Below are positions 21,135 through 32,829 of a stretch of DNA of 64,000 bases, one piece after another. Where the stretch lies: the NCBI GenBank assembly GCA_019426215.1, contig WHWC01000149.1, forward strand, positions 44,986-108,985, in the 5' to 3' direction. Within the stretch, counting starts at the first letter, position 1. Each line of letters starts with the position of its first letter. This DNA comes from Buddleja alternifolia (Eukaryota > Streptophyta > Magnoliopsida > Lamiales > Scrophulariaceae). A program made the position numbers and the translations under genes. The notes under the pieces are model-generated. The model was not told the DNA's origin, made no database searches, and was given only the letters and a program-made list of their open reading frames with translations.

Positions 21135-21982
21135 TGTTTACACTATAAAATAATTTGGGCTTTCGAATTAAAGAGCCCAAATTGGGGAAACTCGAAAAGA
21201 AGGAAATGGGTCTACAAATAGACCAGACAAGACCCATTTAATTCAGAAGATGGTGAAAACATGGGCTGGATTGACAAAAGCCCAAAAATCGAATATAAAG
21301 AAATAAAATGAAGTCCAAATAGCCAATCAGCTGCAAAGACGCGCTAATTTGAAAAGATTTGAAAGAGCAGTTGGGGACAGTTGAAAACGGTTCCCGAAGA
21401 CAAGGAACGTGGGTTGAAGACGGTTCCCGAAGACAAGGAACGTGGGTTGAAGACGGTTCCCGAAAACAAGATATATAGGAGCCGCGGAGAAAGGAAGAAG
21501 AGATCATCAGACTTCTGCATTTTTGTTTTCTTAGAATTAACTCTAGTCTTAGGAGTAGTTTTAGCGTAATGTAGAAGTAGCTCATAGCATAATTTAGGAG
21601 TAGCCGTAATGTAATTTAGTATTAGATTCGATGGAATTTGCCTTTTCAAGGCTTGTATCGCTTGCCTGTGATTTTTCAGAATTAAAGACTTTCATGGAGA
21701 TATAAATTATCTTTTATTCAGATTTAAGTATCGTATAGGTAATTTGTATCTTGACTTGAGTCTTTCGATTCACTGTTTTTCATATTCGAAATCAAAAATT
21801 AAGAATTGCGGTCCGAATAACAATTTTAAACAACACGTCGAAGTGTTAAAGTCTGAACCACCGTCTAGCGTATCGAACTCCAACGCGGGGGTTGTGATAT
21901 AATTCTAAGTGGAGAATTATCATGGGGCTCGAATCAATCATATTGATTCCTCCCTATTCAATTTGTTTTTATCCAAAAACAC
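21135..21982 (+). mobile_element. Solo LTR related to the Tat 3' LTR
   Basis: An 848-bp repeat begins TGTTTACACTATAAAATAAT and ends in CA, with the perfect 5-bp duplication CCTTG on both sides. There is no internal sequence, so this is a solo LTR left by recombination between two LTRs. It matches 13768-14535 along its length, with enough differences to imply another subfamily or considerable age. A TATA-like GATATATAGG lies at about 21470. A 33-bp unit (containing GGTTCCCGAAGACAAGGAAC) is tandemly repeated about 2.6 times at 21385-21470, and only one unit is present in the other LTR. Confidence 0.88.
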
Positions 21983-21987
21983 CTTGT

Positions 21988-23212
21988 TAATAAATTATTT
22001 CATCAAATTAAGTAATGAATTGGTTATTTCTTCGATTATTGCAATATCCAAGTGTCAATAAGTGATTGGTACTAAAGAATATAGTACTTCAATTGGAAAA
22101 GAAATGGAGGATGAAACCAAAGTTAGCATGTAGTTATCATGAAAGTGAAGTCATCAAATATCATTGTCAGGAATTATCTTTTAGTTACTCCCCACAATAG
22201 AACTAACTGTTAGATGATCAAAAAAATTATCATGATTTAAGTGCTATTAATAGATTGATTATGTTTGAATGAGTATACTTGTTTAATTATTAAAATTAAC
22301 TAGTATTTGCCCCGTGCATTGCTCGAGAACAATTATTTATTCAAAAAATTAATTTGGTATAATAATTCAAAATTTATTTTTATTGTTGAAAAGTTATATC
22401 ATTGATGAAAAAATTTACTGAAAAAAATCATACAATAGAATTAATTACTATGTGTAAAATGTATCTTTGAAAATTTTATTTTATCGTTTCCATTGATGAG
22501 GTTATAGGGCTAAAAGCTCTTTCCATTTCATTTACTTTGTCTTTGATATTCTATATTGAGAATTTAATAAGTCATATATAATATTATTAACTTCTTCCGT
22601 TATTCTCATTTTGTAAGATAAATTATGTTTTTTTTTTTTAATGTCAACAAGGTTGTCATTAAAATCATTCTATTAGAAAAATAATGTCTATTTTCGAATA
22701 AAAGAAAGATTATTTCTTCTATCTGAAATAGTTAGTGTATATATATACACACACATACATATAATTAGTACTAAATTATATGAGATGATGAAGAAAAACA
22801 TAAAGTTTTTATAACATCCTTAATTAATAACAACAAAAAAAGACATTGTTTACCTTACATTGAAAATTTGGAATGGTTAAAGTTTTAATTAGGTTCTGAA
22901 CCGTATCGACTCAACATTCATATATCAATACAAAAATTATTGGAAATTAATCATAAAATTTTATTGTATAGACTCGATTATATAAGAATTCATATATTAG
23001 AAAATGTATTATTATTATTATGATGATTATTATTATTATTATTATTATTATTTTAATTACATAGACACATTGGAACTTAATCATAAACAATACGTGTTTA
23101 TACATTTTCTGATTCACACTAAATCATCGACATTCTTTGAGGGGTAACTAAAGAACTTATAAGAAAAAATTATCTTCTTCGTAAATTAGAAATTCTAATT
23201 GCTTAATAGTAG
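21988..23212. other. AT-rich spacer
   Basis: I see no gene. The stretch contains ACTAGTATTTGCCCCGTGCA at about 22290, a phrase that looks like the border of an old repeat, and an ATT microsatellite at about 23008-23052. Confidence 0.45.
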
Positions 23213-23214
23213 TC

Positions 23215-23345
23215 AATGGAGCCTAGTTCTACTGGCAAAACTGAGACCCCAAAATATTGGAGGTCTTGAATTTGACTCCCACCAAAAGCGTGTAGACTTT
23301 TCTTTACTCATATAGTAGTTGATTGTAATAGTTAGTAACTTGTAG
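23215..23345 (+). mobile_element. Possible tRNA-derived SINE remnant
   Basis: GCCTAGTTCTACTGGCAAAA resembles an RNA polymerase III A box and GGTCTTGAATTTGACTCC (about 23262-23279) resembles a B box, with spacing as in tRNA-derived plant SINEs. I see no folded tRNA and no clear tail or target duplication, so this is tentative. Confidence 0.35.
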
Positions 23346-23398
23346 CAATTTGAAACTCATAATAGGGAAAAATGGTATTTTTAGTCCCTGAAGTGGTA

Positions 23399-23510
23399 AC
23401 AAAGTGTCAGAGTAGTCTTTCAAGTGAAAAAATTAATATTACCGTCCCTCAAGTCATATTTTGAATTTCAATATGGTCCTTCTGTTCACTTTCCGACCAC
23501 TTTTGTCCGG
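23399..23510. repeat. Left arm of a diverged inverted repeat
   Basis: This segment (AAAGTGTCAGAGTAGTCTTT ... GGTCCTT ... TTCCGACCACTTTTGTCCGG) is similar, in reverse complement, to 24355-24465. Its start (GGGAAAAATGGTATTTTTAG, about 23364-23383) is a phrase common at the ends of Mutator-like non-autonomous elements. The short ORF over it on the minus strand looks spurious. Confidence 0.5.
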
Positions 23511-23520
23511 CCAAGGTGGC

Positions 23521-23992
23521 AAAGCAAGGGTTCATTAACTTGAGCTTTCTTCCGGATTCATTAACTGGAGGCAAGCGCAAGACTTGGGGATTAATGTGAT
23601 TATTTTCAAATTTCATAATGCCAATATCATTAATGGCCTTTATAGCTTCATTAACAGCCGACTGCACACTGACAACCTTGGGATTATGGAACATTTTATT
23701 ACATGAGGGTGGGGAATCCACAGGCTTGTCAAAAACCTCAACCATGGGTTTTCAAAACCTTTTGGTGCATATTGTTTATGTTAGATATTTTCAAAATAAT
23801 TGTTTACCGTTGATAATTTTCAAAATATCTGTGTGACTTTAAGAAACTCTATTTGAACTTTTGACTTTTCTAGTGAAATGATATTATTCTTGTCTGATAA
23901 TATTTTACCGTTGTGATATAGAAGAGATACAACTCTCTTGAAGGGATATCAATTTTCTATATAAGCAATAGAAAGTAAAAGATAGATATATA
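23521..23992. other. Spacer without clear features
   Basis: This lies between the two inverted arms. A minus-strand open stretch extends from about 23745, but it has no recognisable domain and overlaps the repeat arm, so I do not call a gene. Confidence 0.4.
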
Positions 23993-24511
23993 AGCTATGT
24001 ATGGTTGTGAATTCAGAAAATATTTTTATTTTAAATATATAGTTCAAGCCAAATTTAACAGAAAATGGTCAAATTTTAAATACACTACACATTCCCCTAT
24101 ATAACAATCAATCATTTCAATTGTTTCACAATATTTTATCATTAAAAAATTAGCTAAGCATCATTTCCGACAGATTTTTAGCTAATTTTTTAATACAAAA
24201 CTGCTTTGTTTTAGACGTCTCCTGATTATGTGCGATTGTCTAGTTTCATGGGAAGAAAACGGTTCATGAATCCGAGCTTTCTACAATGAGTTATGAATTT
24301 TCTCGTGAAGACGTGCATGATATAAGCATGGATAGCCCTATTTTGGCATGGAAAGCCGGAAAATTTGGTCGGAATGTCGAAAAAAGGACCATCTGGGTAC
24401 AAATTATGGACATGAAAGATGAAAATAATAATTTTTCACAAGAGAGACTAAAGTGACACTTTTACGTGACATGGGGGATGATTAGCGTTAATAGCTCTAT
24501 ATATTATATTA

Positions 24512-24543
<32 letters not shown>

Positions 24544-24832
24544 CACACATATATACATATTTTTTTATTACCAACTCATAACATTATTAAAAAAATATAT
24601 TATTTTAATAACTTTTCCTCCATCATCATCACATTCATAACCAATTCAATCATTTCATATATTAAATCCTAATAAAAATCAACTTTATATCACATCTACA
24701 CTACTTTCAATTAAATTCTAAAAATACATCTAAACAAACAAATTAACTCAATATTTTCACACAAATTTTTGTAATACACATTTTTCAAAAAAAACTCAGA
24801 ATCCATTTCCGAAAACACAACCATACGGAGCC
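23993..24832. mobile_element. MITE-B, Tourist/Harbinger-type, interrupted
   Basis: The ends are AGCTATGTATGGTTGTG at the left and, in reverse complement, GGCTCCGTATGGTTGTG at the right; both flanks have ATA (23990-23992 and 24833-24835). Reverse-complemented, 24484-24832 matches the left part of MITE-A and 23993-24165 matches its right part. About 320 bases between them (24165-24484) are extra, including the right inverted-repeat arm. A TG/TA microsatellite lies at about 24508-24560. Confidence 0.72.
24355..24465. repeat. Right arm of a diverged inverted repeat
   Basis: This is the reverse-complement partner of 23399-23510 and lies in the piece inserted in MITE-B. The partner arm is outside MITE-B, so the two elements interleave rather than nest. 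Confidence 0.5.
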
Positions 24833-24835
24833 ATA

Positions 24836-25242
24836 ATTTCTTTCTTTTGTTTTCACGTAAAGACAAAACAAAAAGGGGCTTCTTCTATCTGATTTTCCAA
24901 TTACTTTTGCAATCCCAATACAAAGCAAACACAAGCAGAAACTTTAGCCTTTCATTTCAAAAACTTAGCCTTTCCATTCTTTTAGTAAAATTCGTGCGGG
25001 ATTATTGATATAGTTTAAGTATTTGGGTTTGCCTTTGAAAGTGCAATTCGCAGACAAATAACAGTTCTTGTGACTGGGCTCCATTGTATTCTGGGACAAA
25101 TTCGTTTATAACTCGTTTGCACTCGATAGGGGCGCGAATATTGTCTTGAGGAGAGCGTAACTTTGCGCAACTTGGAGGTTATACGAAATCATTCGTTCGA
25201 GTTGTTCATCCAATATTTCCAACAATCTCAAGACAATACTTT
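24836..25242 (+). other. Presumed leader and LTR remnant of the copia-4 gag
   Basis: This stretch precedes the plus-strand gag ORF. It has no ORF of its own, no clear primer binding site and no identifiable second LTR, so the element boundary on this side is unknown. Confidence 0.35.
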
Positions 25243-25805
25243 ATGGCTTCTCAAAATTTGCCACAACTCACGACTGATTTCATGAAGTTGGAGAGGTTTG
25301 ATGGTGGAAATTTTAGACGGTGGCAAAAGAAAGTTCGTTTCCTTTTGTTGACGCTTGCAGTGGATTATGTTTTGACGACGCAAAAGCCACAAGAACGTGA
25401 GAATGAAACTTTGGCGGAATCTCGGGTTAGAACAAAGTGGGGTAAAGATGATGAAATATGCCGAGGCCACATCCTAAATGCTCTAGAGGATAATTTGTTC
25501 GATATTTATCAAAACGTGGAAACCACGAAGGAACTTTGGAATACACTCAATTCACGGTATTTAACTGAAGATGCGACAAGTAAGAAATTTTTATCTTCCC
25601 AATTTATGAATTATCATATGGTTGATGGAAAATCTGTGAGTGAGTAATTTAATGAATTGCAATGCATTTTAGGACACATGAAACAATTAAATATGAATAT
25701 GGATGAATGCATAATTGTGTCTTGCATTATAGATAAACTTCCTCCATCATGGAAAGATTATAAGAAAAGTCTTAAACATAATCCAAAGGGAAGGAATTTT
25801 TTCTT
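25243..25805 (+). pseudogene. Ty1/copia gag fragment (copia-4)
   Basis: The ATG at 25243 opens 134 codons of a UBN2-type copia gag. MKLERFDGGNFRRWQKK is the usual N-terminal signature, and TTKELWNTLNSRYL follows at about residue 96. A stop at about 25645 interrupts it, after which the same frame goes on (ILGHMKQLN, then DKLPPSWKDYKK after minor change) to about 25800. There the sequence changes abruptly to an LTR fragment of the copia-2 family, truncating the element. Confidence 0.85.
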
Positions 25806-26311
25806 TCATTTGCTCTAGGTTTCATTGGCTCAATACCAGATTCGGAATTATGACTTATTTTTTTTTAGAATTCTGACAATGACTAACAACTTATACCAAG
25901 TAAACAAAACCCCTAATCACAATGAGAGGGGGCGGCCACTAGGGCCTTTTAGAATTGGGCTTTCGGAATTGTTCCATCTTAGCCCCATGTGTAATTAATT
26001 AAATCCAAGTCCAATCCAATTGACTTTTAATTAATTACTTTAATCCAATTAAAATTAATCCAATAAATTTAATTCAACTTATAAGTTAATTTCTAATTAA
26101 TTTAATTTATGAATTAAATGATTTGATTAATTTATTTAATCTAATTAAATTTCTTTAATTAAATCATGTGATTTTACCAAAATACCCTTAGCATAGAAAA
26201 TCATTCATTTTCTTCACATAGCCCAACTCTCTAAGTGTTGTGATTCATTCTAGCGGATAAAATTTTTCATCTGAATCACACCGAGAATCGAATTTGGGGT
26301 TTTCGTGATAT
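25806..26311 (-). repeat. Partial LTR of the copia-2 family
   Basis: Much of this stretch (25806 to about 26225) matches 26512-26940 inside the neighbouring copia-2 LTR: the shared TTTGCTCTAGGTTTC start, GGCGGCC/GGCCGGCC-type patch, long ATTAATTAAAT tracts and the AAAATACCCTTAGCAT block. It is therefore a broken second LTR copy in the same orientation, abutting the full LTR. The last 80 bases before 26312 are not part of the match. Confidence 0.65.
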
Positions 26312-27922
26312 TGTAATTACGCAATTAGAATGAATTACGCAAGAGAGTAGTCGAATTACCTCTTGACGAAAAATTCGATTTATCAGCAGCAGCCCTAGAC
26401 TCCTGCGTCTAGATAATCACGCGGAAGAAAATTCTCTGAGAAAGCTCTGATCTCCTCCCAGCAACAATGGCAGCAGCGGCTAAATGGAGAGAGGGGGAGG
26501 GAATTTTGCCGTTCCTATTGCTCTAGGTTTCTTTGGCGCAAAGTCAGATTCTGAATAATGACTTGTGTAGAGTTTTGACACTGACTAACTACTTATATCA
26601 AATAAGCAGAACCCCTAGGTCTACTACAGATGGGCCGGCCGCTAGGCCTGTTTGAGATGGGCTTCCGAGCTTTGTTCTATCTTAGCCCATGTGTAATTAA
26701 TTAAATCCAAATCCAATCCAATTGACAATTAATTAATTACTTCAATCTAATTAATTTAATTCAACTTATAAATTAATTTCCAATTAATTTAACTTATGAA
26801 TTAATATAATTTAATTAGTTTATTTAATCCAATTAAATATCTTTAATTAAATCATGCCATGCATTTTGTTAGTCAATCACATCTAATGTGATTTTACCAA
26901 AATACCCTTAGCATGGAAAAATATTCATTTTCTTCACATAGCGCGACTCTCTAGGCTCGATTCAATTGGCAGTGGGAGGACTCCAAAGGATAAGGTTGTC
27001 ACCCAGCCAACACTGTGGAACTAAATTATAACCTAATTGAATACGAGATGAACATGTCATCACGAACCTTGATTACGACTACCATATATGTATAAACTCT
27101 TCACCGACGTGACCCGATCAGGTAAGAACCATGGTATGTCAAACTCATAGAACTTGATGTTGTACTCGATAATCATAATAATGTGAAATTACTTAACCAC
27201 CCTTAGTGACCATCACTAGTTAGTTTATATGCTTTGGTCAAACACTTTGCAATTTCAATTACTTATGATCGTACTTGTCACATAATCATTTACTGTAAAG
27301 ACGGTGAATCCCATATTGACAGTTATCTTATAATGTTGAATGCACCATGTGGATCGTACTTTGAGGTTGACCCCACCTATCAGGTGATATGAGCTAACTA
27401 CTCTGATAACATATCCAATACTACAAGCACTTTGTAAATAACTCCTTAGGTCTAAACACACATACTATCGCAATCTTAATTCCAATCACTGACTGTCAAA
27501 GAGTAAATATCCATGTGATCGGATTAATGCGAGTCGAGTTCAAATATGTTAATTCCATTAACTATATTCATGACACCAGCTCCCACTATCTTATCAGTGT
27601 TCGACTGGCACTTCCATGTCAATGCTGGTGTCATACGAGTTGAATTTTAATGTTCAATTAAAATTCATTAACACGCGAGCACCCTTTAAAGAGATTAAGT
27701 ACATGACTCTTCCAGTGCCTCCTCTCAACCATAAGAGGTGGAAAGTCTATCTTCAAATCTCATGGACTTATTTGTTCAATACATTTAAATGTCATTAGAT
27801 TTATATGAACAAAATCAAAATCTTTATTCTTTAAATAGAAACACATAATAGTTTGTACAAATAACTTATCAAAGCCCTACTCTATCTAATTCCTAATAGT
27901 CATTGAGAACATACACCTAACA
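26312..27922 (-). repeat. 3' LTR of copia-2
   Basis: On the minus strand it begins TGTTAGGTGTATGTTCTC at 27922, preceded by a purine-rich PPT (CAAGTTGGAAAT), and ends near 26312 (TGTAATTACGC on the plus strand). The 1.6 kb length agrees with the homologous LTR at 42096-43691. Homologous landmarks include GCGCGACTCTCTAGG and the CCAGCCA block. The left end is set by comparison with the other copy and may be off by some bases. Confidence 0.7.
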
Positions 27923-30900
27923 ATTTCCAACTTGCACTCAACGCCAATCGCTGTGATATTTGATGCCCATGTTCTCAAGATGTTTATCTAGCACCGCCTG
28001 TGATAATGGCTTGGTGAGTGGGTTAGCCACATTTTCTACTGAGGCTATTTTCTGCACGGCGATATTGCCTCTTTCAAAGATATCTCGTATTATATGATAA
28101 TTTCTCACCACGTGTTTAGATTTATTGTGAGACCTTGGTTCTTTAGCTTGCGCAATTGCTTCATTGTTGTCGCACTATAGTGGAAACGACATTTCTATGC
28201 TAGGAACCACTTGAAGTTCGGCTACGAACTTTCTCATCCAAACAACTTCTCTAAGGAGACCACATATTTTGCCTCCGTTGTGGAATCACCAGTTGTTCTT
28301 TGCTTGAAAAATGTTTCCATGACACTGCTCCACCATTGAGTGTGAATATGTAACCAGAGGTGGACTTGAGGTCATCGGGATCAGATTGAAAATTTGCATC
28401 TGTGTAACCATCCACCATCAATTCTCCATTTCCATATATCAATAGCCTATCTTTAGTTCTTCTTAAATACTTTAAGATACAGTTCACTAGTCCTGTGTTG
28501 CTTCCCTGGGTTTGCTTGAAACCCACTAACCATGCTCACAGCATATGCCAGATCTGGTCTCGTGCACAACATCGCGTACATGAGACTTCCTACTGCCGAT
28601 GCATAGGGTGTATTCCTCATATTCATTCTATCCTTGTCCGTTTTAGGACTCATAGATTTGGAAAGAAGAATACCATATCTCATGAGAAAAAGTCCTCCCT
28701 TAGAGTCATGCATCTCATATCTCTTAAGGACTTTCTCTAGGTAGAGCGCTTGGGAGAGTCCTATCATTTTATTAGCTCTATCTCTATATAGGCAAATTCC
28801 CAGAATGTAGGTTGCTTCTCCCAAGTATTTCATGGAGAACATACTTGAGAGCTATGTCTTGACTGACGTCAATACACCTATGTTATTCCCTATAAGTAGT
28901 ATGTCATCTACATATAGTACCAGGAATGTCAACTTACTCCTACTGACCATTTTGTAGACACATAGTTCGTCTTCATTCTTCATGAAGCCATATTTCCTTG
29001 CTTCTTCATCGAACCTTAGATTTCAGCCCCGAGAGGCTTATTTCAGTCCATAAATGGATCAATTCAGTTTGCCAACTTTATGAGAATCTACTTCGGATAT
29101 GAAGCCCCTAGGAAGTTGCATATAAGTGTCTTCCTCGAGGTATCCATTTAGAAATGCAGTCGTCAAATCCATTTGCCAGATTTCATAATCCAAGTTTGTA
29201 GCTATGGCTAGCAGAATTTGTATTAGATTTGATCATTGCTACTGGCGAAAAAGTTTCCTTATAGTCAATGCTCTCCTTTTGACTATACCCTTTCGCCACC
29301 AGCCTGGCCTTATAGGTATCCACCTTACCATCTGGGTCAATCTTTTTCTTATATATCCATTTGTATCCAATTAGTCTTACTCTATTAGGTAGATCAATAA
29401 GAGTCTAGACTTGGTTTGAATTCATCGAATCAATCTCTGGTTCATAGCCTCAAGCCACTTTGAAGAATCTATATCAGTGGCTGCTTCATCATAGTCAGAG
29501 GGATCATCTCCATGGCTTCCTTCTGCAACAACATACAAATAATGTTGTGTATCGTCCAGATAGCCATATCTCTCAGGCGGTTGAGATACTCTTCTAGAAC
29601 GTTGTTGATACGGTTGTGTCGTATTCGGTTCAGATTCTTGAACTAATGTCTTCGAAGGGACGTTATCTGGTTCTTCCAGAACAATCTTTCTACCTGCACC
29701 ACCTCCTCGAATGAATTATTCTTCAAGAAAGTAGTCTTGTAAGGCCACGATGATCCTATGATCATTTTAAGGTAAAAGAGATATCCCATCGAATCTACGG
29801 GAAAACCGTTAAAACGTCCTTTCAAGGATCTATCCTCTAGTTTCGCTACCTTGTTCTTCTTAACATATGATGGGCAACCCCATATCTTTATGTACTAGGC
29901 TTTCTACCACACCATATTTCATATGGTTTAGTTGGAACAAATTTTGAGGGACATTTGTTTAGAATATGCGCTTCTAACTATGAAGGTTATAATGTACTGA
30001 AAATCTTCTAGGGCCGCATCCTTGAGGGGCCCACAAACGTGAGTGTGAATTAATCCTAAAACTTCATTTGCCCTTTCAAAATGCCCAGTGAATGGTGACC
30101 TTGTCATCTTGCCTTTAAGACATGATTCACAAGTAGGATATGGGTCATACCTAAGTGGACCAATAAGCCCACTTTTTCATGAATCTTTAATTCACCGGCG
30201 TGTTCTTTTCTAAGGTGCCATATGATTTTTGGATTTACATCATTCATACTACGTTTTCTAGTCACAGTATTAACCATACATTGATTTTGAACATTCAAAT
30301 AGTGTAAACCACTAATGAAAGATGCAGAGCCAACAAACTTATTTCCAAAATAAATATCACAAAAATATGTTTAAAGAAAACAAATATCCTTTCCTGACCA
30401 ATACAGGAATAGAAATAATATTCATGAGCCCATTGGATAAAACAAGGCAATCATCTAAAATTATTTGATGTCCAGAAAATAATGTAACATAAGTAATTCC
30501 AATGAGCGTTGCAGCCACACTGGGTTCGCTTCCAACATTGATCATTACTTTCTTTTCATCCAGGTATCTATTTGCCTCTAGACCCTGGTTCAAAACACAA
30601 ATATGAGCACTAGCTCCAGAATCTAGAATCCAAGAAGTAGAAAATACCACATAGAACAATTTGTTTCAAAAAGAGAAAGTTCTATACCTGCTTTATTTTC
30701 TACTTTCAGCTTTGGACAGTCACACTTCCAATGCTCTACTTCTTTGTAGTAGAAGCATATGTCTGTATTCTTAGAGCCCCTGCCCTTAAACTTCTTCCCT
30801 TGGTTTGCCTTGCCTTTGGATTGCCTAGAAGATTTTTCCACTCCCAATTTCTTTTTGCCTCGTCTCTTCTTCTGAGCTTTTGAAGGCTCAGAAGAAACGA

Positions 30901-31550
30901 CCAAAGCAGTCTCTTTCGTATTGGGATCCATTTGTGATTGAGCATTTGAGAGCTTATTTAAAAGACCCGGCAGTGAACACTCAATGTCATTCAGTTAAAA
31001 TTCACTATGAATTGCAAAAAATACTTAGGAAGTGACTGCAGGATGAGATCAGTCTGCAGCTGGAAGTCCATAAAGAATTCAAAAGCCTCCAATCTCTCAA
31101 ATATGGAAACCATTTTTAGGACGCGATCTCCAACTTTCTCTCCTTCCTTCATTCTCGCCCCAAAGAGTTAACTGGAAATCTCATAATGAACAGTCCTATT
31201 GTGCTCTCTGTAGATTCCTTTAGAGGAACCATTATCTCAGCAGCCGTTCCTATATTTTCATGAGATAGCTGCAATTCATTGGTCATCGATCCCAGCATGT
31301 ACTCCTTGATACGAGTGTCGGTCTTTACCCATTCTTCACGGGCAAGCCTATCTTCAATAGATTCAGGGTCTGGGACGTCAGGCATCTCTTCGTCGAGCAC
31401 ATGTCGCAAAGATTCAAGGCTGAGGACAATTCTCAAATTTCGAAGCCAATCAACGAAATTCGGTCCAGTGAGGACATTTTTCTCAAGCAACACTGTCAAA
31501 GGGCTAGTCATTGACTTATTGTGTAGGAAATAAACTACAGAAAATACCAA
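27923..31550 (-). pseudogene. Ty1/copia gag-pol polyprotein, decayed (copia-2)
   Basis: Domains in order from right to left: gag at 31536-30960 (LEKNVLTGPNFVDWLRNLRI), a degenerate zinc knuckle at about 30770-30725 (CFYYKEVEHWKCDC, one Cys replaced by Tyr), and protease at about 30637-30600 (WILDSGASAHIC). A GAG-pre-integrase piece follows at 30298-30104. Integrase has lost most of its catalytic core: sequence jumps at about 30000 to the FGCPSYV-like C-terminal part (about 29900-29640). RT pieces lie at about 29350-28850. The connection (MKYLGEATYILGI) and RNase H pieces (YTDANFQSDPDD) lie at 28842-28000. Many stops and frameshifts are present. Gag is 60-70% alike by eye to copia-3 gag. Confidence 0.88.
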
Positions 31551-32829
31551 GATTTACGATTAGATGTGTTATTATGTACTTTCAAGGATTTCAATATTTA
31601 CTTAACTCCCACTATTTTTCTCGAAACATTGCACTCCCACCGCAATAATCGGGAACCTCGTTGAATGAGTTTCATAGTGAGTGATTGAGTTCCTCAATGA
31701 CCTAAACAAGTTGCAACCTTTTTCAATAGATGGCTTGTTAGATCTTTGTGGTGGTGTCTTACGCCAATTGGTCTAACCGATGATTCAATCTCCTTTAGCT
31801 CATGGATCATTGAACCGCGACCATTTTCGATATATAGGTGGTGATCCATCTTAGTCATTTTTCCCATCAACTCCTTTTAGTCTAACAATTTAATCCCGCC
31901 TTGCAACCTTTTTTGATATATGGGGCGAATTCGTTTCGACATGAAGGCATCAAATGCACTAGAGAAGATAGAGCACCACGTCTTGATGCGCGACCCCCTT
32001 ATTCCGGGACGTTGCCATGCACTAGAAGTGAACCCACCTACCAAAGATTGATGGAGAGATAGGACACCCAATGCCCCTTTACTTACTCAGTATTTTTCTA
32101 ATGAGAGAGTTATAACATTTGAAAGAATAATAAGATTGGTCTCACTTTGCAAATTAATTTCTTTATCGTGCAATTTAAAGGATATGCATAAGAATAAGCC
32201 TAGAAATTCTAACAACACACACATGTATGGACTATTCTAGATCAACTCAAGCCAATGAGTGACCGGGGAGGGGTTCTATTTACTACATGGGTTTTCGCCT
32301 ATACAAGATCTAATCTTCTTCTCCAAGACTTCATGCGCCACCATGAACCGCCAATTGGGCCTATCTCTAAACAATTACATAGAAATAACCTATGCAAAAA
32401 TTTTATGAAAAAGAAGATACAAGCTTGGGGGCTCAAACTCCGGCCCAATACAACCCAGATAAGACAGAAAAGATAAACCCTAAGTTCATATATGGTGTCA
32501 CCATGACATAAATAAGGAGCATGTAAAACAGTTAAACATTTATGTGAATTTAAACATTAAATCTAATTTAATTTATTAAATCTAATTTAATCATATCAAA
32601 GTAAATCTAATTTAGTTTGACTACTTTAATCAAATTAAAGTTTGGCAATATCATATATATTCTCATGGGTAATCTAGTCTAAACACATAGCAACATCTTG
32701 TAAAATAAACTAGTTGGTATTTAAATCCAATTTAATAAATCTAATTTTGTATATACCAATTTATTTGAAAAGAATTTAAATTTAATTTAGTTTGAAAAAT
32801 TTAAGTCTAATTAAATTATTCAATAAATC
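31551..32829 (-). other. Untranslated leader of copia-2, truncated
   Basis: There is no coding sequence. It aligns in patches with the leader of copia-3 (40140-42095), for example CTGCAGAAAATA-like and CTCCCACT-like blocks and TTGCAACCTTT repeats. The copia-3 leader is about 1.96 kb and ends at a primer binding site; here the leader stops at 32829, where the Sirevirus LTR begins, so about 0.7 kb and the PBS are missing. Confidence 0.6.

Noticed and set aside
22280..22340. ACTAGTATTTGCCCCGTGCA phrase as a Helitron end
   Set aside because: No TC start, CTRR end or terminal hairpin was found in the surroundings.
23215..23345. Possible tRNA gene
   Set aside because: Only box-like words are present; no cloverleaf or anticodon stem can be formed, so at most a SINE remnant.
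26940..27010. GCGCGACTCTCTAGG block, also near 42734 and 50905, considered as a structured RNA gene
   Set aside because: It is a conserved part of one copia LTR family and recurs only within those LTRs.
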